From Bradyrhizobium sp. CB3481 (GTDB taxonomy: Bacteria; Pseudomonadota; Alphaproteobacteria; Rhizobiales; Xanthobacteraceae): a stretch of 64,000 nt of DNA. The stretch spans positions 2,438,501-2,502,500 of the forward strand of contig NZ_CP121647.1 in assembly GCF_029714305.1 (NCBI RefSeq), in the 5' to 3' direction. Position numbers and translations under genes: made by a program. The notes beneath the pieces were generated by a model. The model did no database searches, was not told where the DNA came from, and worked only from the letters and a program-made list of their open reading frames with translations. Shown piece after piece: positions 34,394 to 42,894 of this stretch; within the stretch, counting starts at the first letter, position 1; every line of letters starts with the position of its first letter.

Positions 34394-35191
34394 TCAACGG
34401 GCCGCATCTTTCGAGAACAGATAGGTTTCGGTCCGCGAGCGATGGCCCGTCACCTCGGAGACATCGTAGGGAATGCAGGTCCATTCGCGCTGCAATCGAA
34501 GCCCGGCATCGCGGCACAGCGCCATCAATTCGCCCTTGCCGAACACGATCTCGATGACGGGCGCGCCATAGGCATATTTACTCAGATAGGTGGTTTGATG
34601 ATCGTCAAACACCGGAACCGTATGCAGAATGCAGTATCGTCCGGCCACGCGCGCGGCTTCGCGGATCGCCGCCTGATAATTGATGATGTGCATCAGCGAC
34701 ACGCCGTTGAAGACGATGTCGAAGGCCTTGTCAGCGTAAGGCAGCCGGGTGGCGTCCGCGACCTGGAAGGCGGCCGATGGGTAGTTTGAATGCGCGCGCG
34801 CGATCATCGCTTCCGAATAATCTATCCCGGTGTAACTGACGCCGCCCGGAACGAGATCGGCAAACACTTCTGAATAATAGCCGCTGCCGCAGCCAACTTC
34901 GAGCAGGCGGGGAGAGGCGATACCTGTTGCGCTGACGGCTTCGGCCGCAACAGTGAAATCGAGCCGCGGTTCGCCATGCTTCATGCCGGCGATCAGTGCA
35001 CGATAGGCGCGTTCCTGGCGCGCGACGGTGCGTGCCGCCAGCCAGCCGTCGGATGAGGTGGCCACACGCCGCGCCGCGTCGACACCATCAAGCACCTTGT
35101 AGTCGGTCGAGGTCAGGACATGGCGCCGCAGGATCGGGGCCGCCTTGATGACGCGCTTGCCGATCTGCCTGACGAGGCGCGGCAGCTTCAT
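34394..35191 (-). CDS. class I SAM-dependent methyltransferase
   Basis: 265 residues. Motif I LLEVGCGSGYYSEVFADL, motif II YTGIDYSEAMIARA, PYADKAFDIVFNGVSLMHI and YCILHTVPVF show a Methyltransf_11/25-type fold. The N-terminal 75 residues are basic and helical. It is the last gene of an rmlB-glycosyltransferase-methyltransferase run on the - strand, its ATG overlapping the stop of the glycosyltransferase gene. It may methylate the sugar made by the dTDP pathway nearby, at N or O. Confidence 0.85.
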   Translation of the reverse strand: MKLPRLVRQIGKRVIKAAPILRRHVLTSTDYKVLDGVDAARRVATSSDGWLAARTVARQERAYRALIAGMKHGEPRLDFTVAAEAVSATGIASPRLLEVGCGSGYYSEVFADLVPGGVSYTGIDYSEAMIARAHSNYPSAAFQVADATRLPYADKAFDIVFNGVSLMHIINYQAAIREAARVAGRYCILHTVPVFDDHQTTYLSKYAYGAPVIEIVFGKGELMALCRDAGLRLQREWTCIPYDVSEVTGHRSRTETYLFSKDAAR

Positions 35192-36378
35192 CGCGCCGCC
35201 CGCAGCGTTTCGATGAGGCCGAGGATCTCGGCGGCGCGGTGGCGATAGGTATGCTGCGCCATAGTTCTGGCCTGGCCCGCAGCGGCTATGGCGGCGCGGC
35301 TATCGGCATCGCCGAGCGCGCGGCCGATGGCGTCAAGGCAGTCGCCTATCGAGCGCCACACCGCGACCTCGCGGTCCGGCGCGAACAGGGTGTGCAGATT
35401 ATCCTTGAAGTCGGTCAGCAGGAAAGCGCCGACGCCGGTCGCCTCGAACAGGCGCATGTTTCCGGCTTCGCGCCCGGCCATGTCGATGTGTGAGTTGAGC
35501 GTGATCTTCGAACGCCGCAAGGTCTGGTACATGTCGACGCCCCAGACTTCGCCCTGAAAGCAACGATGCAGCGGCGAAGAGGCTGGTAAGGTCTGTAGCG
35601 GGTTGCCGAACAGCTTGAGATCGTAACGCTCGGCGACGGCCTCGAGCAGCGCGATCCGCTGCTGGTGATCCGGCGACACCGTGCCGACAAAGGAGACGTC
35701 GATATCCGTGACCGGCGGCGGCGGCAGCATATCGAGAAGGGCCGGCTCGAACGCCAGGTGATTGACTTCCGCGCGCACACCGAGGCGGCGGAAGAACTCC
35801 ACGTTCGCCGACATTTGCGACATCATGAGGTCATAGACCGACCAGTCGACACCTCGGGATGGCGCGACCCCGATTTGCCCGATCAGGAGAGGCCTGCCGA
35901 TGGCCTTGATACGCCGCATCAAGCGCGGATCGACGTGAAAGGTGTCCTGATTGAGCACCACGTCGGGTTTGAAATCCTCGATCTGCGCCAGCAGGATCGC
36001 TTCGGCTTGCCGATCGAGGCTTGGGCTGAGACCAACCTTGCGGGCCAGCGGACGCAGCATCGGTTTCAGCGGCGCGACGGCGCGCTGCAGCCAGGCTGGC
36101 AGCGCGGTGGTTCCGCTGGCGGTGGGCCCCGCCATTTCGACCGCCATCCCGTGCTCGCGCGCCCACGCAGTCTGAAGCCAGGCGTTGTTGACGTGTATCT
36201 CCGCTGCCGTATGGCCAAGCGCGGCAAAATTCCGCGAATAGAAATCGGCGACGCCGAACAGGCTGGCGTTTCGCGCCGACATCTGGGCCACATAACCAGC
36301 GCTGCCTAACCCGGGATGTCGGCGATACAGCCAGCTGAGGAAGCGCGGGTAGTCGGCGTTGAGCACGAGGATGCGCAT
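35188..36378 (-). CDS. glycosyltransferase, CgeB/GT1-like
   Basis: 396 residues. N-terminal MRILVLNADYPRFLSWLYRR, DVVLNQDTFHVDPRLMRRIKA, and VGTVSPDHQQRIALLEAVAERYDLKLFG; C-terminal signature NSHIDMAGREAGNMRLFEATGVGAFLLTD followed by LFAPDREVAVWRS is the CgeB-type nucleotide-sugar lobe, with RLFEATGVGAFLLTD conserved strongly in such enzymes. TYRHRAAEILGLI ends the protein. It lies 6 bases after rmlB and overlaps the methyltransferase start, so it may use the dTDP-sugar made by this set. Confidence 0.8.
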   Translation of the reverse strand: MRILVLNADYPRFLSWLYRRHPGLGSAGYVAQMSARNASLFGVADFYSRNFAALGHTAAEIHVNNAWLQTAWAREHGMAVEMAGPTASGTTALPAWLQRAVAPLKPMLRPLARKVGLSPSLDRQAEAILLAQIEDFKPDVVLNQDTFHVDPRLMRRIKAIGRPLLIGQIGVAPSRGVDWSVYDLMMSQMSANVEFFRRLGVRAEVNHLAFEPALLDMLPPPPVTDIDVSFVGTVSPDHQQRIALLEAVAERYDLKLFGNPLQTLPASSPLHRCFQGEVWGVDMYQTLRRSKITLNSHIDMAGREAGNMRLFEATGVGAFLLTDFKDNLHTLFAPDREVAVWRSIGDCLDAIGRALGDADSRAAIAAAGQARTMAQHTYRHRAAEILGLIETLRAAR

Positions 36379-36384
36379 GACTGG

Positions 36385-37497
36385 CTAGACTGCTCGCCGA
36401 AAGCTGTAGTTCTTGTCAATCCACGCCTGATAGGCGCCGCTGGTGACGTCGCGCCACCATGGCTCGTGGTCGAGGTACCACCGCACGGTCTGCTGCAGCC
36501 CGCCTTCAAAGCTGACACTGCAGTGCTTGCTGAGCTCGTCGGCGAGCTTGGAGGCGTCGATCGCATAACGGTGATCATGACCGGGGCGGTCGGTCACATA
36601 GCTGATGAGCGTGCGGCAGGGTCTGCCGGCTCCCGCCGGGCAGGACGGAAAGCGCGAAGCCAGGCCAGCGTCGGCCGCGAAGGCGGCATCGATCGCATCG
36701 CAAATCAGGCTCACCACGTAGCGGTTGGTGCGCTCGTTGCCGCCGCCGACATTGTAGGTCTCGCCGATGCACCCCTGCTCGATTACGTGCATCAGGGCGC
36801 TGCAGTGATCGGAAACGTGCAGCCAGTCGCGCACATTGGAGCCGTCGCCGTAGACCGGCAGCGGCTTGCCTTCCAACGCATGGATGATCATCAGCGGGAT
36901 GAGCTTCTCGGGGTGCTGATAGGGACCGTAATTGTTGGAGCAGTTCGTGATCAGCGCCGGCAGCCCGTAGGTGGCGACGAAGGCACGGACCAGATGATCG
37001 CTCGACGCCTTGCTCGCCGCGTAAGGCGAGTTGGGACGATAGGGCGAGGATTCCGTGAAGGCCGGATCAGACGGGCCGAGCGAGCCATAGACCTCGTCGG
37101 TCGAGACGTGGAGGAAGCGCGCCGTGCCGAGCATCGCCGCCGCACGCCAGTGATCGAGCGTCGTCTTCAGAAGCGTGAAGGTGCCAAGCACATTGGTCTG
37201 CAGGAAGGCTTCGGGATCGCTGATCGAACGGTCGACATGGGATTCCGCGGCGAGATGCGCCACACGCGAGAACTTGTGCTCGCCAAACAGGCGCTGCATC
37301 AGCGCCGTGTCGCCGATGTCGCCCTTCACGAACATGATGCTGCGGTCGGTGATCAGCGGCTCGAGGCTGCGGATGTTGGCCGCATAGGTCATGGCGTCGA
37401 CGACGACCAGGCGGTCGGCCGGCCGCGCGGTCCGCCACGCATGCACCAGGTTCTGGCCGATAAAGCCCGCGCCACCCGTGATCAGAACGCTCTGCAT
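36385..37497 (-). CDS. rmlB: dTDP-glucose 4,6-dehydratase
   Basis: 370 residues. NAD motif GGAGFIGQNLV, YAANIRSLEPL (family hallmark), HLAAESHVDRSI, the catalytic STDEVYGSL, and YAASKASSDHLVRAF with Tyr and Lys; then TNCSNNYGPYQHPEKLIPL and GDGSNVRDWLHVSDHC, all diagnostic of RmlB. It converts dTDP-glucose to dTDP-4-keto-6-deoxyglucose. No RmlC/RmlD follow, so the product is more likely drawn into the 2,3-dehydratase/aminotransferase branch than into rhamnose, unless those genes lie elsewhere. Confidence 0.95.
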   Translation of the reverse strand: MQSVLITGGAGFIGQNLVHAWRTARPADRLVVVDAMTYAANIRSLEPLITDRSIMFVKGDIGDTALMQRLFGEHKFSRVAHLAAESHVDRSISDPEAFLQTNVLGTFTLLKTTLDHWRAAAMLGTARFLHVSTDEVYGSLGPSDPAFTESSPYRPNSPYAASKASSDHLVRAFVATYGLPALITNCSNNYGPYQHPEKLIPLMIIHALEGKPLPVYGDGSNVRDWLHVSDHCSALMHVIEQGCIGETYNVGGGNERTNRYVVSLICDAIDAAFAADAGLASRFPSCPAGAGRPCRTLISYVTDRPGHDHRYAIDASKLADELSKHCSVSFEGGLQQTVRWYLDHEPWWRDVTSGAYQAWIDKNYSFRRAV

Positions 37498-37621
37498 TGG
37501 CTAACCTGGTTCTCCGGTATCGGAAACTGCGCGCGGCGCGAAAGCAGCGGAGCATTGAAATTTCTGAGGATCCGTAAGGCAATCATGATCACGACGGAGA
37601 ACAGATCCTGGTGCGGGTACG

Positions 37622-38941
37622 TCACGAATGGGGCGAGGAGCGCTCAAATATCGAACGCGGCGTAACATACCATAGCAAGAAGAGAACGCCGGCGCCATTA
37701 GTCAGCAGGGTCGTCGAGAGAGGGACGTTCAGCAAGATCTGAGGAAGGATGCCCCCCGACAGCACGATAAATTGTGGCGGCAGGCCGGACGAAAGACGGT
37801 TGCCGATAGCGATCACCAAGCCGCAACCGAATGCGGAAAGCGGTGCCAACCATGGACCAACCGAGGCAATGCCTTCCGTCGCGAACAGCGACGCGTTGAA
37901 TGCGCCTTGGTTATAGGCCTTCATGAGAATTGATAGCGGTTCATCATAAGGGCAGTCGATAACGAGCTTGAGTACGTTGATCTGGCAAAAATGCGTCAGC
38001 GGATGCGTCGAAAAGTAATTGTTATATACTTCCAGCGCGATCGACGGCATGGCGATCATCCTGGTATTGACCACGCCGAAGTATTGCGCTGCCCATTCAA
38101 TGGGGAATAGCTCGGCCTTGGCGAGGAACAGGGTTGCCAGGCCGACCGTTGTCGGTAGCAGCAACGACAGAATGACCGTGCTTCTCGCTTCAACCATTCG
38201 GCATAGGAAGGCGAGAAACAGAAGCCAGAGCGGCGCAAAGAGCGCTAATTTGCTTAGCGTCACGGGATAGAGCAGCAGCATCAGAACAAGTACGATTCCT
38301 GCCCGCAAAGTACTTCCACCCAGAGCGAAGCCGGCAAAAGCAAATGGCAATAACGCGTTCGATGTAATGCCGATGGCATATCTCAGGGGCGCCGGAAACG
38401 CGATCTCTTCGCGAAAGCGATATATTTCCGAAAGGCCGACAAGTCTGAAATTGTAAAAAGCAGCGACCGCAACGAGGATCGCAGCAAATATCAAGATGGC
38501 GGATAGCAGCAGATCAAAATCCCTCACCGACAAGTCCAGCCGCGCCCTAACCGGTGAAGTGATAAATAGCGCGGGTGCCAGGAATGCCAGCGCAGATGCG
38601 AAGATTGAAATTATCGCCGACGGGTGATTGTAAGGAAGCAGCGAAAACTCGATCAACCAAAGATAGCCGAAGATCGTCGTATAGAAGTAGAATCCGACGA
38701 AGTAGCCAAAGCTGAATCGGCCGATCGCGAAAACGGTAGACACTACGGCGAAAGGTAGCGTCCGCAGTATCGCTATCGGGACGTTTGCCTTGTCAAACCC
38801 TACAATTCCAGAAAAAGCGGCTGCGGCGTAGCTTAGCGAGATACAACACGCCGCGACATGCCCGCAGAGGAGCAGGCCTAGTATGGGCCGGAACTCCAGG
38901 CGCCCGGATGTCGTCGCGAGATGGGCGTCCGGCCCGCTCAT
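37622..38941 (-). CDS. polytopic membrane protein, possible O-antigen polymerase
   Basis: 439 residues with about ten hydrophobic segments and a periplasmic-size polar loop (about residues 300 to 350) containing NYFSTHPLTHFCQINVLKL and DCPYDEPLSILMKAYNQGAFNASLF. Wzy polymerases have this layout and very low sequence conservation; I do not recognise a diagnostic motif. Context fits: flippase, glycosyltransferases and dTDP-sugar genes flank it. The gene looks less GC-rich than its neighbours by eye, as often seen for wzy. The gap between it and rmlB (37498-37621) shows no gene. Confidence 0.55.
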   Translation of the reverse strand: MSGPDAHLATTSGRLEFRPILGLLLCGHVAACCISLSYAAAAFSGIVGFDKANVPIAILRTLPFAVVSTVFAIGRFSFGYFVGFYFYTTIFGYLWLIEFSLLPYNHPSAIISIFASALAFLAPALFITSPVRARLDLSVRDFDLLLSAILIFAAILVAVAAFYNFRLVGLSEIYRFREEIAFPAPLRYAIGITSNALLPFAFAGFALGGSTLRAGIVLVLMLLLYPVTLSKLALFAPLWLLFLAFLCRMVEARSTVILSLLLPTTVGLATLFLAKAELFPIEWAAQYFGVVNTRMIAMPSIALEVYNNYFSTHPLTHFCQINVLKLVIDCPYDEPLSILMKAYNQGAFNASLFATEGIASVGPWLAPLSAFGCGLVIAIGNRLSSGLPPQFIVLSGGILPQILLNVPLSTTLLTNGAGVLFLLWYVTPRSIFERSSPHS

Positions 38942-39199
38942 GGCATATTCTTGGAGTTCAGATGACCCCGATAAGAGTTTCTCATGGCCGTTGCCGAAGC
39001 CTCGCGCGATTGGATGCGCTCAAACAAGCATGTTGATACGCTGATGAAGCTCAAAATGTCCCTGGTCGGAACCGAAGGAAACTTCCGAACGGCAAGATTA
39101 CGATTGGCCGCCGGTTCGAACTGACCATTCGGCCGATCATAGCATAGCGCGATTCGAGGTGATCACTGGCGGGGCCGCACGCTTGTAAGATGCCATCTC

Positions 39200-40069
39200 T
39201 CAGGACGGCTTCCAGCCGAGCGCGAGCAGCTTTGTCGGACGGGCGACGAGCGGTTTGCCGACCCGGTTCCAGGTGTCGGCCAATCCAAAGGCCGCAAAGG
39301 TTAGTTCGATCCATCTCTCGGGAATGGCTACCAGCCCGGGCGAACGGCCTAATACGGCGCGATGTCGGGAAATGAGGTCGCAGACAGTAACCGGCGTGGG
39401 ATCGGACACGATGAATGTCTCTCCGTGTGTGCGCGGCTCGGTCAGTATCATCACGATGGCTGAGCAAAAATTGTCGATCGATAGCACCGATCTTTGGGCC
39501 GTCAGTCCGCCGAACGGCAGCGGTATAGGTAGGCTCGCGACCCTGTGGATGATGGAGACGTTACCCTTTTCGCCCTGTCCGTAAATCACGACAGGACGCA
39601 GGATCGTGAAGCAGGCTCCCGATGCGCGAATGGCTTGCTCGGCGGCTAATTTGGACCGCCCATAGCTATTGGCCGGCTTGGGAGGCGCTTCTTCCGTCAG
39701 TTCCTGTTCCGAAAACGGCCCGCTCTGCGCAGCGATCGACGAAACGAAAACCAGGTGCTTCTGCTGGCGACAGGCAGCTTTCGCCAACCCGGCCGTCGCC
39801 AGGTGATTGACGAGATTGTATTGCTCATCTTCCGAAAATCGATGCGCAACGCCGGCCAGATGGACGACGGCGTCGCACCTTTCCAGCAAGGGCTGCCAGT
39901 CGAACGGCAGAGCCAGGTCGGGAAGAGGGGCCGTGACTACATTGGCGCGAGAAGGGACTGAAGCGGCTCTGGAAGCCGCGATTACCTGAAAGCCCTGTGA
40001 CGCGAGATAACCGACGAGATTGCGGCCAATGAAACCATCGGCGCCGGTCACGAGCACGGTAGCAGCCAT
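39200..40069 (-). CDS. NAD-dependent epimerase/dehydratase (extended SDR)
   Basis: 289 residues from ATG 40069, preceded by GGTGAG. Rossmann motif VTGADGFIGRNLVGYL, VVHLAGVAHRF, FVSSIAAQSG and the NSYGRSKLAAEQ Tyr-Lys pair, then LRPVVIYGQGEKGN, which is typical of WbpV/GnaB-like SDRs that often stand next to the initiating transferase and make UDP-QuiNAc. No initiating glycosyltransferase is found in the 258 bases that follow to the membrane-protein gene, which contain no supported gene. The function as UDP-4-keto reductase is plausible only. Confidence 0.82.
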   Translation of the reverse strand: MAATVLVTGADGFIGRNLVGYLASQGFQVIAASRAASVPSRANVVTAPLPDLALPFDWQPLLERCDAVVHLAGVAHRFSEDEQYNLVNHLATAGLAKAACRQQKHLVFVSSIAAQSGPFSEQELTEEAPPKPANSYGRSKLAAEQAIRASGACFTILRPVVIYGQGEKGNVSIIHRVASLPIPLPFGGLTAQRSVLSIDNFCSAIVMILTEPRTHGETFIVSDPTPVTVCDLISRHRAVLGRSPGLVAIPERWIELTFAAFGLADTWNRVGKPLVARPTKLLALGWKPS

Positions 40070-40113
40070 GAAACTCACCGTAGCGAAGTTACTGAACGAC
40101 GCTCCTTTAAATA

Positions 40114-40147
40114 TACGCCCTTTCCTGGCGCAAGGAAAAAGGGCGTA
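40114..40147 (-). terminator. hairpin downstream of the GmhB-like gene
   Basis: The arms TACGCCCTTT and AAAGGGCGTA pair over 10 bp, continue after a 2-base bulge with CCT/AGG, and close on a 6-base loop. Read on the - strand it lies 50 bases past the stop at 40198 and is followed by an AT-rich stretch (TATTTAAA). It is a candidate terminator between the phosphatase and SDR genes. Confidence 0.4.
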
Positions 40148-40197
40148 CGCGGTAGATTCGCCTGCGCCTGTGAAGGGCGGCGCGCTCGCCTGGCGCG

Positions 40198-40719
40198 TCA
40201 GCTGCCAATGCTATTGCTCCGCTGCAGGACCGATCTGACGAACTGCGCGAGGTTGCCACCCGAGAACAGAACGCCACGGAGGCCTGCGGCCCGCGCGGCC
40301 TCGAGGTCGGTTGGCTTGTCCCCGATGAGAATGCTGCGGGCGAGATCTACCGGAAAGCGCTCCAGCAGGTCGGTGATCATTCCCGGCGCAGGCTTTCGTC
40401 GATGGCTCACCTGACGATACCGCTCGATCACGGCGTCAGGATGATAGGGGCAATATTCGAACGCGTCGACGCGCGCTCCGATTCTGGCCAGATCCGCCGC
40501 CATCCACGCGTGCAGGGCCTGGACGTGATGTTCATCGAAAAAGCCTCGCGCGACGCCTGATTGGTTGGTCACGACGAATACAAGATATCCGGCATCGTTC
40601 GCCGCCTTCACGGCTTCACGGGCGCCATCTATCCATTTCAGTTTGCTGGCCTCGTAGACGTAACCGTCGTCCTCGTTGAGTACGCCATCTCGGTCAAAGA
40701 AAATCGCTGGTCTCTTCAT
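40198..40719 (-). CDS. gmhB: HAD-family phosphatase, D,D-heptose 1,7-bisphosphate phosphatase-like
   Basis: 173 residues from ATG 40719. HAD motif I FFDRDGVLNEDDGYV (Asp9, Asp11), motif II VVTNQSGVARG, motif III RRKPAPGM and motif IV LIGDKPTDLEAARAAG. The GmhB/HisB-N zinc loop is only half present: CPYHPD supplies Cys and His, but the usual CxC before RKP reads SHR. It may therefore lack zinc or use a different sugar phosphate. No other ADP-heptose genes lie in the window, so a heptose role is unproved. The conserved N-terminus rules out the longer upstream start. Confidence 0.82.
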   Translation of the reverse strand: MKRPAIFFDRDGVLNEDDGYVYEASKLKWIDGAREAVKAANDAGYLVFVVTNQSGVARGFFDEHHVQALHAWMAADLARIGARVDAFEYCPYHPDAVIERYRQVSHRRKPAPGMITDLLERFPVDLARSILIGDKPTDLEAARAAGLRGVLFSGGNLAQFVRSVLQRSNSIGS

Positions 40720-41167
40720 TCGTTGCCTGAAAGCGGATCGCGGTTTTGGGGTAAGCTTGCCTTGTCGACGTAAGCCGCAGCATGAATGCACGCCTGGGGC
40801 CGACGACGAGCATCATTTCGACATTTTCGCGCTATCGCCGACCCGCCGCCAGGCCGGTGTCTCGCCGAGATCGCCGAGAGGGATTTGCCAGCCCTTGGAA
40901 GAAGCCGCTATCTAGCAGCCCTGGCGGAGATTTGAAAGGCGGCCCTTTCGAAGGGGCGGCTGCGAAGCGAGCGATCCATGCCGGCGACGTTGGGCCAGCG
41001 GCCTCGTGTGCTGAAATCACCGATTTTAAGGGCTTCGAAGTCCGAGAAACGCCTTGATTCACTGCGACTTCCATATAGAAGCAGTGGTTTCGCGCCGCGC
41101 TTTTCCGCGGCCCTCTGGTTTCCCTTGATCGCTGTTTCAGGCATCTCGCGAGCAGGCACGAAGACGC
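40720..41167. other. 448-base intergenic region between divergent genes
   Basis: Separates the GmhB-like gene (- strand) from the carbamoyltransferase gene (+ strand). I find no gene. It holds several small palindromes, including CCCTTTCGAAGGG near 40943-40955 and CTTCCATATAGAAG near 41067-41080. Its long length and GC-rich palindromes look like remnants of a repeated intergenic element; promoters for both flanking genes must lie here but I cannot place them. Confidence 0.4.
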
Positions 41168-42805
41168 ATGTATGTGATTGGAATTAGCTCCGGCATCAAG
41201 CATGGCCATCACGATGGTGCTGCGGTTCTGCTTCGCGACGGTCAACTCATCGCTGCGGCGGAAGAGGAGCGCTTCACGCTGGCCAAGCACGCACGTGGAG
41301 AACTGCCCCGGGGCGCCATCGGCTACTGCCTAAGTCAGGCCGGCATCACCATTCGCGATGTCGACTTCATCTGCTCGCCGCTGCGCACCTACACGAACTA
41401 CGCGCAGCGGCTGACCGAATATTTCAAGTTTCAGTTTGGCCACAGCCCGAAGATCGAGCTTTACGATCATCATCTATGCCATGCTGCGAGCAGCTACTAT
41501 GGTTCGGGATTTCGCGAAGCCACCGTTGCCTGTTTCGATTTTTCAGGCGACTCCAGTTCGGGACTGGTTGCCCATGCCAAGGACAATGACTTCAAGATAC
41601 TGACGCGATTTGGCCGGCATAACAGCCTTGGTCTCTATTACGGCATGCTGACGCAGTATCTCGGCTATCAGATGACCAACGACGAGTACAAGGTCATGGG
41701 GCTGTCATCCTACGGCAGCCCGAAATACCTGGATGAATTCGCTGGTCTGTTGCGTCCGGATGGGATCGATTACGTTCTGGACCCCGAACTCGACAAGCGC
41801 AAACGGGACGCCGAGATCTTCACCAGCGATTTCTCGACGCGGCAGGAGCGTATCTTCACTGAGAAGATGGAAGATGTGCTGGGACCCCGCAGGCTCCGCG
41901 GTCAACCGCTCGACCAGCGCTTTACGGACATTGCCGCGAGCGGCCAGAAGCAACTCGAGATCGTCACGACGGAGGTGGTGCGCACCGCCATCGCTATGAG
42001 CGGTTGTGCCGATGTTTGCCTCGCTGGCGGCGTCGCGCTGAACTGCAAGATGAACATGGAGATTGCCGCAGAGCCGTCGATCGGGCGTCTGTACGTTCCG
42101 CCGGTACCGCACGATGCAGGCGTTGCTTTGGGTGCAGCGATGCTGAAATGCGTCGAGGCCGGGCATGCGATAGCGCCGCTGACGCATGCCTATTGGGGTC
42201 CCGAATATTCCAATGATTCCATCAAGGCGACGCTCGATAAGATCGGCGCGCGCTACGAAGTGCTGGATGATCCGGTTGCCGCGTGCGTCACCGACCTCGT
42301 CGATCAAAGGACGGTAGGATGGTTTCAGGGCCGGATGGAGTATGGCCCGCGCGCGCTGGGCAATCGATCGATTCTCGCCGATCCGCGCTCGCCCGGCATG
42401 AAGGATCGTATCAATCTCGGCATCAAGTATCGCGAGGAGTTTCGTCCCTTTTGTCCATCGGTGCTGTACAACAGGCAGGCCGAATATTTCGAGGATGCGT
42501 TCGATGCCCCATTCATGGTCGTGACGTTCCCCGTCAACGAAAAAATACGCGAATTGATTCCGGCGGTAGTCCATGTCGATGGCACCGCGCGCATTCAGAG
42601 CGTCCACGCCGAGACAAATCCGACCTACAGCCGGTTGCTCGATGAATTCAGCAAGGCTGCGTCGGTGCCGATGCTGATCAACACCAGCCTCAACATCAAC
42701 GAGCAGCCCACCGTGAATTCGCCGCTCGAAGCACTGCACACGTATTTCTGTTCCGGCCTTGATGTGCTGTTTCTCGGCCCGTATCGGTTATCGAAGCCGA
42801 ATTGA
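41168..42805 (+). CDS. carbamoyltransferase, NodU/CmcH family
   Basis: 545 residues. N-terminal YVIGISSGIKHGHHDGAAVLL (the HxHD metal/ATP site), EEERFTLAKH, DHHLCHAASSYYGSGF and FDFSGDSSSG mark the Kae1-like carbamoyl-adenylate domain; the YrdC-unlike C-terminal domain has GRMEYGPRALGNRSILADPRSPGMKDRIN, FRPFCPSVL and NTSLNINEQPTVNSP. It transfers carbamoyl from carbamoyl phosphate via carbamoyl-AMP to a sugar hydroxyl or amine. Near polysaccharide genes it likely O-carbamoylates a glycan residue; a Nod-factor role is possible in rhizobia but no nod genes are seen. Confidence 0.9.
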   Translation: MYVIGISSGIKHGHHDGAAVLLRDGQLIAAAEEERFTLAKHARGELPRGAIGYCLSQAGITIRDVDFICSPLRTYTNYAQRLTEYFKFQFGHSPKIELYDHHLCHAASSYYGSGFREATVACFDFSGDSSSGLVAHAKDNDFKILTRFGRHNSLGLYYGMLTQYLGYQMTNDEYKVMGLSSYGSPKYLDEFAGLLRPDGIDYVLDPELDKRKRDAEIFTSDFSTRQERIFTEKMEDVLGPRRLRGQPLDQRFTDIAASGQKQLEIVTTEVVRTAIAMSGCADVCLAGGVALNCKMNMEIAAEPSIGRLYVPPVPHDAGVALGAAMLKCVEAGHAIAPLTHAYWGPEYSNDSIKATLDKIGARYEVLDDPVAACVTDLVDQRTVGWFQGRMEYGPRALGNRSILADPRSPGMKDRINLGIKYREEFRPFCPSVLYNRQAEYFEDAFDAPFMVVTFPVNEKIRELIPAVVHVDGTARIQSVHAETNPTYSRLLDEFSKAASVPMLINTSLNINEQPTVNSPLEALHTYFCSGLDVLFLGPYRLSKPN

Positions 42806-42894
42806 TTTTGGCAGCTGCTGAAGCGCACCGTCCAACGATCATCGATGAGGCATGTGAGGACAGTTGCTTGCCCATGATCGGCAATGGCAAATTC

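Noticed and set aside
29472..37497. A dTDP-L-rhamnose operon
   Set aside because: rmlA and rmlB are present but neither rmlC nor rmlD is; the neighbours fit a 2-deoxy/amino sugar route better.
36316..37665. Long + strand frame of 449 codons opposite rmlB
   Set aside because: Antisense shadow of the unmistakable rmlB gene; composition rich in Arg, Val, Asp and no domain.
39051..39467. - strand frame of 138 codons between the SDR and the membrane-protein gene, a candidate for a missing initiating transferase
   Set aside because: Two thirds of it overlaps the SDR gene in another frame; it is Arg-rich, without membrane segments, and does not resemble WecA or WbaP.
40832..41290. Frames of 83 to 152 codons in the gap before the carbamoyltransferase gene
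   Set aside because: No conserved domain or ribosome site, and they overlap the start of the carbamoyltransferase gene or a repeat-like intergenic stretch.
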